The position numbers and the translations under genes are program-made. Shown piece after piece: positions 1-4,705 of a DNA stretch of 5,798 nucleotides (positions are counted from its first letter, which is position 1; every line of letters starts with the position of its first letter). Under the pieces are notes generated by a model that was not told the DNA's origin, searched no databases, and saw only the letters and a program-made list of their open reading frames with translations. The stretch is from DASSBR01 sp035688265 (GTDB taxonomy: Bacteria; Pseudomonadota; Gammaproteobacteria; Natronospirales; DASSBR01), in the NCBI GenBank assembly GCA_035688265.1, contig DASSNE010000053.1, positions 1 to 5,798 on the forward strand, given 5' to 3'.

Positions 1-381
1 CCCGATGCCGGCGACGGCAAGCATCAGCGTGCCGTGGACGCCCTCCGGGAAGATAAAGCGCTGGACCGCTTCGATGATGATCCACACCGACAGCGCGAGC
101 AGCACGCCGCCGTTGATCAGCGCCGCGAGCACCTGGAAGCGGTGGTGGCCGAATGAATGCTCGGCGGTCGCAGGCTTGTTGGCAGCGCGCGCCGCATACC
201 ATGCCAGCGCCAGTGCGCCGGTGTCGGCTAACTGGTGGCCGGAATCGGCGAGCAGCGCCAGCGAGTTCGCATAAACGCCACCCAGAAACTCGATGGCCAC
301 GAATACGCCGAGCAGCAGCATCGTCCAGAACAGACGGCTTTCGCTGGCACCGGCATGATCGTGGCTGTGGTCGTGCGGCAT
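1..381 (-). CDS. Cation diffusion facilitator (CzcD/ZitB-type) metal exporter, 3' end missing
   Basis: This is the first 127 residues of a CDF-family inner-membrane protein; the C-terminus lies outside the window. Family members export Zn2+, and often Co2+ or Cd2+, from the cytoplasm in exchange for protons. The N-terminus is His/Asp-rich (HDHSHDH, residues 3-9), as in many CzcD/ZitB proteins. Hydrophobic segments fall at about 17-37, 40-63 and 86-110. The second carries ALLADSGHQLAD, whose H49 and D53 match the HxxxD half of the family's transport site. The stretch from KPATAEHSFGHHR to LAALING (69-91) is typical of the loop leading into helix 3. The ATG start is supported by an in-frame TAG ten codons upstream; only a weak AGGGA precedes it. 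It starts 46 bases after the ZnuD-like receptor stop on the same strand, so co-transcription is likely. Family assignment is firm; the exact metal is not determined. Confidence 0.94.
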   Translation of the reverse strand, partial: MPHDHSHDHAGASESRLFWTMLLLGVFVAIEFLGGVYANSLALLADSGHQLADTGALALAWYAARAANKPATAEHSFGHHRFQVLAALINGGVLLALSVWIIIEAVQRFIFPEGVHGTLMLAVAGIG

Positions 382-427
382 GTCCCTATTATCGCTTATA
401 TCGATGGCTAAACCGTAGAAGCCCCGG
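382..427 (-). other. Short spacer between receptor and CDF genes
   Basis: This 46-base spacer is AT-richer than its surroundings. On the minus strand it contains a small direct repeat, CGATA-TAAG-CGATA, just before the CDF start. A GATAAT hexamer is present but lies only about seven bases from the ATG and has no acceptable -35 partner. There is no obvious terminator, which fits read-through from the receptor gene into the exporter gene. Confidence 0.35.
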
Positions 428-2662
428 TCAATCGAACGAGGCGCGTACACCGACCGTGAATGAACGGCCGGGCAGCGGCGCAATCTCTTTCAGGAATGAA
501 GTACTGCTACGCTCGACCTGGTCAAGCAGATTGCTCGCCCGCAGGAACAGCGTGTAGTCGGCAGCCGCAGTGGAAATATCGTAGCCGATATTGAGGTCCA
601 GGTTGGTATAGCCCGGCGTTTGGGTCTCGTACGGTCCGGTGGCCCGCTGGCGCGCGACGCGGCGGAGTTCGACATCGACATCGAGCACATTCCGGGTGTA
701 GCCAAAGCGCAGTCCGTAGCTCAGCGGCGGGATGCGCGGCACGTTCTGGCTTCGGTCCACCAGTCGGGCGCGCACGTAGTCAGCGAACGCGCCGGCGGTA
801 AATTGCCCTGCCTGCGTCGCAGGAAACGCATAGTCGATGCGGCCATTGCCGCCGAAAAAACGGGCGTGGCCCGCCGTGTAGCGATAAACGGGAAAACCTT
901 CGCGTTGTGCGCCCGTCCTTCGCAGGAAGATAAAGTCACGGATGTCGTTGGCGAACAGGTTCAGCTTGGCTATCAGCGGGCCGGATTTCTTCTCCAGACT
1001 GAGATCGAGGCTGCGGGAGGTTTCCTTGCCCAGGCCCGGGTCGCCCACTTCGTAGGCCGCGGTGGCGTCGTGCGGCCCATTGTAATACAGCTCCTCGGCC
1101 GAGGGGATGCGCTGCGAGCGCGCCACGGTGGCCGCCAGTTCATAGCCCGGGGTGAAGTCCCACGAGGCGCCGAATGAGGCGGTGACGGCATTGCTGCTCT
1201 GGTCCGGCTGCGCGCTTTCGACGTCAACCGTTTGATGTTCGATTCGCGCTCCGCCCCGGAAGCTCACCGTTTTCCAGTCGTATCGTTCGACCGCGAACAG
1301 CCCCAGGTTATGCGTCAGGTTGCGCGGTACCAGCGCCTCGCCGGTCACATAGAATTCGCGGGCAGTGTATTCGGCGCCCACAGCGCCCTCGAAGTCAGCA
1401 AGCGGCTCGTGCCGCAGCGCCACGCGCACCTGTTTGCCGTTGACGATAAAGCGACTGGCGATCTTGCTGCCTTCGAGCTCGAAGTGGCGATAGTCGCTGT
1501 AGGTGGCGCCGAATGTGAGCGATTCGAATCCGGTAAGTGGCTCGTCCAGCGCACCCAGCAACATATAGCGCGTCTGTTGCTGGTCAATCGCCGGCAGGCC
1601 TTCCGCGAGCATCGCCGGGTTCACCGCGCCGACAGGAATCTCGTAATGGTTGAGGTAGCGTTCGACCGCGAGCCCGAGGTAGCCACGCTCGCCAACGTAG
1701 GATACCCCGACGCTGCCGGTTTTCGAGTCGAGCCCGCTGTTGGGTAGCGTATCGTTCTCCAGGCCCAGGTCCATCGCAACCTCGTGCGGAATCTCGTAAT
1801 CGCCAGCCTTGCGGCGCGTGACGTCGGCGTGATAGGCGAAATGACCGGCGCCGCCGTCCACGGTGGCGACCGCCGCGCGCTCCGCGTGAGCGGTGTCGCC
1901 GCGCAATTCCAGCGAGGCCTTCGGCCCGTGGTCGGGCACGTAGCGCGGCACGCGATTGTCGATGACGTTGATCACGCCGCCGAACGCGCCGCTGCCATAC
2001 AGCAGTGTTTGCGGGCCTTCAAGCACTTCGATCTGCTCGGCAATCAGCGGCTCGATGGTCGTCGCGTGATCGGGACTGAGATCGGAGGCGTCCAGCGTAT
2101 CAAGCCCGTTTTCGAGCACCCGTACGCGTGCGCCGCCGAGGCCGCGGATCACGGGCCGGCTGGCGCCCGCGCCAAAATGAGTCGCCGCGATGCCGGGCAG
2201 ACTTGCAAGCGTCGCTCCCAACGTCGGCGCCTGCAGCTTGAGCAGGTTGGTGCCGGTCAGTTGCAGCGAGGCCTTGCCGAAGTTCGCGGCGCCCATCCTG
2301 AACAACTTACCGGTCACCGCGATGGTGCCGAAGGCGGTGACGGCGTCACCGGCCGCCTTCTCGCGAGTCGCCAGCCGAATGCGAGTCGGCCGGTCGGCGG
2401 TGAAACGAACTTCGTGGCTGAATCGGCTATAGCCGGATTTGAGCACCTTGATGCGGTGGGTGCCGGCGTCGAGTTGCGCAAAGCGGAACCGGCCCGCTGG
2501 ATCGGTGACGGCTATTCTGCCGGTTTCACTGGCATATACGGTCGCGCCGGGAATCGGCGCATCGTCCGGCGACAGCACTACGCCTTCGATAGCGGCGCGC
2601 GCAGGTATTGTCGCGCTTGCCGCAAAGAGCACAAGCGTCGTCAACAGAAAACGGTTTGACAT
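428..2662 (-). CDS. ZnuD-like TonB-dependent outer-membrane receptor with N-terminal carboxypeptidase-regulatory-like domain
   Basis: This 744-residue outer-membrane receptor should import a metal or metal complex using TonB energy. A signal peptide covers residues 1-23 (cleavage after ARA). Residues about 24-97 form a small beta-sandwich of the carboxypeptidase-regulatory-like type (GVVLSPDDAPIPGATVYA, then DPAGRFRF). A TonB-box-like GTIAVTG lies at 112-118. The plug spans about 125-240 (RPVIRGLGGARVRVLENG, SPDHA, EQIEVLEGPQTLLYGSGA), and the barrel runs from about 240 to the end. Plug and barrel resemble neisserial ZnuD, including KAGDYEIP, LRHEPL, RIPSAEELY, ARYET-like PYETQTPG and NLLDQ. 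The plug Asp198-His199 pair and His531 sit where ZnuD is recalled to bind zinc. The His/Asp-rich ZnuD loop is absent here (region about 339-366). The ATG start has a good GAGGA (2669-2673) six bases upstream. The protein ends SFD rather than in an aromatic residue. Receptor class is certain; zinc as substrate is an inference. Confidence 0.88.
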   Translation of the reverse strand: MSNRFLLTTLVLFAASATIPARAAIEGVVLSPDDAPIPGATVYASETGRIAVTDPAGRFRFAQLDAGTHRIKVLKSGYSRFSHEVRFTADRPTRIRLATREKAAGDAVTAFGTIAVTGKLFRMGAANFGKASLQLTGTNLLKLQAPTLGATLASLPGIAATHFGAGASRPVIRGLGGARVRVLENGLDTLDASDLSPDHATTIEPLIAEQIEVLEGPQTLLYGSGAFGGVINVIDNRVPRYVPDHGPKASLELRGDTAHAERAAVATVDGGAGHFAYHADVTRRKAGDYEIPHEVAMDLGLENDTLPNSGLDSKTGSVGVSYVGERGYLGLAVERYLNHYEIPVGAVNPAMLAEGLPAIDQQQTRYMLLGALDEPLTGFESLTFGATYSDYRHFELEGSKIASRFIVNGKQVRVALRHEPLADFEGAVGAEYTAREFYVTGEALVPRNLTHNLGLFAVERYDWKTVSFRGGARIEHQTVDVESAQPDQSSNAVTASFGASWDFTPGYELAATVARSQRIPSAEELYYNGPHDATAAYEVGDPGLGKETSRSLDLSLEKKSGPLIAKLNLFANDIRDFIFLRRTGAQREGFPVYRYTAGHARFFGGNGRIDYAFPATQAGQFTAGAFADYVRARLVDRSQNVPRIPPLSYGLRFGYTRNVLDVDVELRRVARQRATGPYETQTPGYTNLDLNIGYDISTAAADYTLFLRASNLLDQVERSSTSFLKEIAPLPGRSFTVGVRASFD

Positions 2663-2773
2663 GTCCCATCCTCAAAGCTCCGTTTGCAGGGCGCGGCAAC
2701 GCAGTCGCACTCGCGGCGCGAGGCAAACGGATATCAACAGTGACGATTCGTCCGCGGCCGCGGACGAGTCGCT
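2663..2773 (-). other. Intergenic leader between CPVCH protein and ZnuD-like receptor
   Basis: This 111-base spacer holds the perfect palindrome at 2748-2767 near the upstream stop codon and the receptor's Shine-Dalgarno sequence at the other end. I found no convincing sigma70 promoter inside it, so the receptor gene is probably transcribed from upstream, possibly modulated by the hairpin. Confidence 0.45.
2744..2771 (-). repeat. Perfect 20-bp GC-rich palindrome, intercistronic hairpin
   Basis: The core TCGTCCGCGGCCGCGGACGA (2748-2767) is identical to its reverse complement. As RNA it can form an 8-bp stem with a GGCC loop. After one mismatch, three more pairs extend the stem (2744-2746 with 2769-2771). 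It begins seven bases after the stop of the small CPVCH protein. No T-run follows on either strand, so it is not a textbook intrinsic terminator. An mRNA-stabilising or attenuating structure between cistrons, or a protein-binding palindrome, is equally possible. Confidence 0.6.
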
Positions 2774-3148
2774 TCAAACGTAGAGGAAGGTCGTTACCGG
2801 CGGCGCGCGAGAGGGCGGAGTGGGATGAAATGACGGTAAACCGGCCTCGGCATCAGCGAGGCATTGCGCAGACAAGCGCCAGCTCGCCGCGACAAGCGGC
2901 GGCTGGACGTTCGGCTTGAAGATACTAAGCGCACTGTGCCCGGCAACGTGACATACGGGGCAGCCCAAAGCCTGGGCAAGGTCCTGATGGTGGTGGGCCA
3001 CCGCATGAGAATAAAGCGCAACCGCCCACAGCACCGTAAAGATCGCGAGCCACTTGCGCCAACGCGGCAACACCGGCGCGCGCGAACGGCGCAAAGGCAG
3101 CATACGTAGCACGGCTTCCGGTGACAGGTTTCTTCGGGATCGGGCCAT
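2774..3148 (-). CDS. Small membrane-anchored protein with HHH and CPVCH motifs (DUF2946-like, uncertain)
   Basis: This 124-residue protein has an Arg-rich N-terminus (residues 1-32) followed by one hydrophobic segment (33-51, WLAIFTVLWAVALYSHAVA). That pattern predicts N-in orientation with a periplasmic tail, or an atypical signal peptide cleaved near SHA. The tail begins AHHHQDLAQALGCPVCHVAGH (51-71): His52-54, Cys63, Cys66, His67 and His71 form a compact metal-ligand cluster. CPVCH is formally a CxxCH haem-attachment motif, but the short length and neighbouring His run suggest metal binding instead. It resembles the loosely defined small DUF2946-type proteins found near metal and TonB genes; that link comes from memory and is unproven. 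It lies directly upstream of the ZnuD-like receptor, suggesting a shared role. Met16 (3103) is an alternative start, because the candidate promoter would leave only about five untranslated bases before Met1. Confidence 0.7.
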   Translation of the reverse strand: MARSRRNLSPEAVLRMLPLRRSRAPVLPRWRKWLAIFTVLWAVALYSHAVAHHHQDLAQALGCPVCHVAGHSALSIFKPNVQPPLVAASWRLSAQCLADAEAGLPSFHPTPPSRAPPVTTFLYV

Positions 3149-3159
3149 AGCGCCGCAGG

Positions 3160-3189
3160 ATTATCCCTTAGAAACGAACTGCATGACAA
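3160..3189 (-). promoter_or_regulatory. Candidate sigma70 promoter for the CPVCH protein and receptor
   Basis: On the minus strand, TTGTCA (3189-3184) and GATAAT (3165-3160) are separated by 18 bases. Each hexamer differs from consensus at one position. Predicted transcription start is near 3153, just ahead of the small CPVCH gene. This would let the zinc-like half be transcribed independently of the PepSY gene upstream. Confidence 0.5.
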
Positions 3190-3197
3190 ACGTCATT
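3182..3197. promoter_or_regulatory. Inverted repeat over the candidate -35 box, possible operator
   Basis: ATGAC-AAAC-GTCAT (plus strand, 3183-3196) is an inverted repeat with 5-bp arms and a 4-bp spacer overlapping the TTGTCA hexamer. Its position suits a repressor site for a metal sensor. It does not match the Fur or Zur consensus well enough to name the regulator. It could instead be a weak hairpin after the His-rich gene. Confidence 0.35.
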
Positions 3198-3204
3198 CGG
3201 GAAT

Positions 3205-3390
3205 TCAGCCGACCGGCCAGTGCGGGTGGTGCAAGTCGATCACAAATGGATGCCAATGCCGCAGAGGTTCGTGGCGATGGGGGTGCGTATGCGGTTCCGA
3301 TCCCTCGTCGCCCCGGTGTTCGTGCTGGTGATGCGCGTCGTGCACGTGCGGGGAGGCCGCCGAACAGGCTCTCAACATGAAAATGAGCAC
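3205..3390 (-). CDS. Histidine-rich 61-residue peptide, probable metal-binding protein
   Basis: The product is 61 residues with 15 histidines, in clusters HVHDAHHQHEH (15-25), HTHPHRH (34-40) and RHWHPFVIDLHHPHWP (44-59). The alternating HxH/HH spacing is typical of Zn/Ni/Co-binding or storage peptides. Translation from GTG at 3390 is supported by a strong AAGGAAG (3397-3403) six bases upstream, better than those of its neighbours. The first 12 residues are hydrophobic with one Arg (LIFMLRACSAA). They might act as a very short export segment, and LRAC is a poor lipobox, so location is uncertain. It begins 38 bases after the PepSY stop, so it may be the last gene of that transcript. I do not recognise a named family. 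The ordered tail, which does not look like random repeats, argues for a real domain. Another minus frame here is open too (from 3418) but gives an Arg/Ala-rich product with no comparable signal. Confidence 0.68.
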   Translation of the reverse strand: MLIFMLRACSAASPHVHDAHHQHEHRGDEGSEPHTHPHRHEPLRHWHPFVIDLHHPHWPVG

Positions 3391-3396
3391 GTAAAT

Positions 3397-3403
3397 CTTC
3401 CTT
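3397..3403 (-). promoter_or_regulatory. Shine-Dalgarno site deciding the GTG start of the His-rich peptide
   Basis: AAGGAAG on the minus strand lies six bases before GTG at 3390. There is no in-frame ATG between the PepSY stop and this GTG, so the site is the main support for the start. It is also the best evidence that this small frame is translated. Confidence 0.6.
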
Positions 3404-3428
3404 TGCTCCCCGCTCCATTCAGGTCGGT

Positions 3429-4523
3429 TCAGCGCCCATTTTGCAGTATCGGGCGCCGACCGTTATGGCGGCGCAGATACCAAGTCCAGATTCCGGTAGC
3501 GAAAAAGAACAACGGCACGAGGCCCAGGCATAACACGACCGCGCGGTACACCGGCGCGTCCACCTTGCCGCTGTGCAGCGGATAGATCGTGTTGGTCGCC
3601 TGCATCCCGGCGGCCGCCGCGCTCGCATCGCGCGCGTAAAGGAGTTTGCCGTCGCCTGCCAGGGCGACGTAACTGCGGCCGTTGGGGTGCAGTTCACCGG
3701 GCATGCGCTTGCGGAACAGCAACGGCGCGCGGGGGTCTTGCGGCGGATAGAAAAACACCGTTCGCCCGGCCGGCAGTGTCCGATCGAGCATCGCCACGAC
3801 CGCCTGCCAGTCGGTGTCGCCGGTGCCGGCGCCCGGCACCCGCGTCGGCAGTTCCGGCGGCTTACCGCCGAACGCCGTCGTCAGCAGCGCCTGCGCCGGA
3901 TAGTAGAAGATCAATGCCGTGCCGGTCAGCGTGATGAGCAGCAGCGGCGCGACGATGACGATGCCGAGCGTCTTGTGCCACCAGACCAGTTGCGGGCGCG
4001 ACCGGAATAGACGTTGCGAAGACAACGGCGATGGCCGCCGGAACGCATGGCGCCAGCGCCCGCCGCGCGGCCACCACAGCCAGATGCCGCCCGCGAGCAG
4101 GGCCAGCATCGCGAGGCCCAGCCAGCCGAGTATTCGTTCGCCGGTTGCGCCGCCGAACAACGCGGTGTGGAACTCGCGCGCGGCGATTACGAAATCGCCC
4201 AACAAGCCGCGCTGCACCAGCAGGTGGCCATCCACCGGGTCGCGAAATTCCTGCGCGCCGTCCTGCAGGTACAACTGGTACGCGTTGTACTCGCCGCCGG
4301 GGAAGCGCACCAGCACCAGGCCGTCCCGAGCGGCGAATCGCGCCAGCAACGCTGGGCGAAACGCGCGCCAGCCGGCCGGCAGATCCTGCGCCAGTGACGG
4401 ATACATCTGGCGCTCGATCTCCGGCGCGTACACCAGCGCGCTGCCCGACAGGCCGATCAGGACGAACAGGACGCCGACGCTGAACCCCAGCCAGCGGTGC
4501 AGGCGAACGATGAGACGTCTCAT
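3429..4523 (-). CDS. PepSY-associated four-helix membrane protein, probable siderophore/ferric reductase
   Basis: This 364-residue inner-membrane protein has four hydrophobic helices at about 13-33, 131-151, 185-208 and 325-350, with two large periplasmic regions (about 34-130 and 209-324). That is the standard layout of PepSY-associated TM proteins such as FoxB, a haem-containing siderophore reductase. Histidines fall in the expected helix-edge motifs: LHRWLG (H9), EFHTALF (H119), VWWHKTLG (H183) and YPLHSGK (H317), plausible haem ligands. PepSY-like strands are visible around YLQDGAQEFRDPVDGHLL (85-102) and YVALAGDGKLLYA (285-297). The length is normal for the family. Its likely job is to release iron from an imported siderophore by reduction at the periplasmic face. 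It follows a TonB-dependent siderophore-type receptor on the same strand, a common pairing. GAGG lies nine bases before the ATG. Siderophore identity is unknown. Confidence 0.93.
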   Translation of the reverse strand: MRRLIVRLHRWLGFSVGVLFVLIGLSGSALVYAPEIERQMYPSLAQDLPAGWRAFRPALLARFAARDGLVLVRFPGGEYNAYQLYLQDGAQEFRDPVDGHLLVQRGLLGDFVIAAREFHTALFGGATGERILGWLGLAMLALLAGGIWLWWPRGGRWRHAFRRPSPLSSQRLFRSRPQLVWWHKTLGIVIVAPLLLITLTGTALIFYYPAQALLTTAFGGKPPELPTRVPGAGTGDTDWQAVVAMLDRTLPAGRTVFFYPPQDPRAPLLFRKRMPGELHPNGRSYVALAGDGKLLYARDASAAAAGMQATNTIYPLHSGKVDAPVYRAVVLCLGLVPLFFFATGIWTWYLRRHNGRRPILQNGR

Positions 4524-4524
4524 C
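4509..4524. repeat. 16-bp perfect palindrome covering the PepSY start codon
   Basis: GATGAGACGTCTCATC reads the same on both strands and includes the ATG plus the next four codons of the PepSY gene. It could be an operator, or could form a start-codon hairpin that reduces translation. Because it also encodes MRRLI, chance cannot be excluded. Confidence 0.45.
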
Positions 4525-4554
4525 CGGCGAAGCCTCGGATAGAGCCTTTGTCAT

Positions 4555-4570
4555 TCCCGCGAGAGCGGGA
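4555..4570. repeat. Second repeat hairpin, stem TCCCGC with GAGA loop
   Basis: TCCCGC (4555-4560) pairs perfectly with GCGGGA (4565-4570) around a four-base GAGA loop. It is the PepSY-proximal end of the 140-bp element, and on the minus strand it would lie about 32 bases before the PepSY start codon, in the leader if that gene is co-transcribed with the receptor. Confidence 0.5.
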
Positions 4571-4664
4571 CAAGTTCGTCCGGAACGAATTTGAACAACC
4601 GAAGGTTGGTCCGGAGGGCAACGCCCACGGATGGGCTTTGTAATCCACACGATCAACAAGATAG

Positions 4665-4684
4665 ATTCTCGCTTCCGCGGGAAT
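4665..4684 (-). terminator. Hairpin just downstream of the siderophore receptor stop
   Basis: On the minus strand ATTCCCGCGGAAGCGAGAAT folds into an 8-bp stem with one G-U-type mismatch and a GGAA loop, 22 bases after the receptor stop. It could protect the 3' end or weaken read-through into the PepSY gene. No strong U-run follows, so true termination is doubtful. Confidence 0.35.
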
Positions 4685-4705
4685 GACAGATCGGGCGCTT
4701 TCCAT

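Larger units (their letters stand above)
4549..4688. mobile_element. 140-bp MITE-like/dRS3-like dispersed repeat
   Basis: The element is bounded by perfect 13-bp inverted ends, TGTCATTCCCGCG (4549-4561) and CGCGGGAATGACA (4676-4688). Each end carries an ATTCCC-N8-GGGAAT-like unit: 4553-4572 (right half GGGACA) and 4665-4684 (left half ATTCTC). This is the layout of neisserial dRS3 and of similar repeats common in beta- and gammaproteobacteria. Its translations give the familiar VIPAEARI and SFPRKRES strings seen in spurious ORFs over such repeats. There is no transposase and no clear target-site duplication, so any movement would depend on other elements. It fills most of the gap between the siderophore receptor and the PepSY gene. 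Confidence 0.65.

Noticed and set aside
387..392. GATAAT as a -10 box for the CDF gene
   Set aside because: It lies about seven bases before the start codon and no acceptable -35 sequence is found 16-19 bases further upstream.
620..1177. 185-codon plus-strand frame
   Set aside because: It lies wholly antisense to barrel-coding sequence of the receptor, with low-complexity Arg/Ala content.
1784..2659. 291-codon open frame on the plus strand
   Set aside because: It is antisense to the ZnuD-like receptor, has no recognisable domain, and is explained by GC-rich codon use on the opposite strand.
2836..2974. Possible c-type cytochrome because of CPVCH
   Set aside because: One CxxCH in a short single-helix protein, with an adjacent His run and no haem-protein fold visible, fits a metal-binding cluster better; haem attachment is not excluded.
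3161..3418. 85-codon minus-strand frame overlapping the His-rich peptide
   Set aside because: It is Arg/Ala/Pro-rich with no motif; the His-rich frame has the better Shine-Dalgarno site and clear composition.
4520..4705. 61-codon open frame filling the receptor-PepSY gap
   Set aside because: It is essentially a translation of the 140-bp repeat (VIPAEARI string), with no gene-like signal.
4524..4705. CRISPR array or tRNA gene in the intergenic region
   Set aside because: There is no regularly spaced direct repeat and no cloverleaf; the structure is explained by inverted repeats of a MITE-like element.
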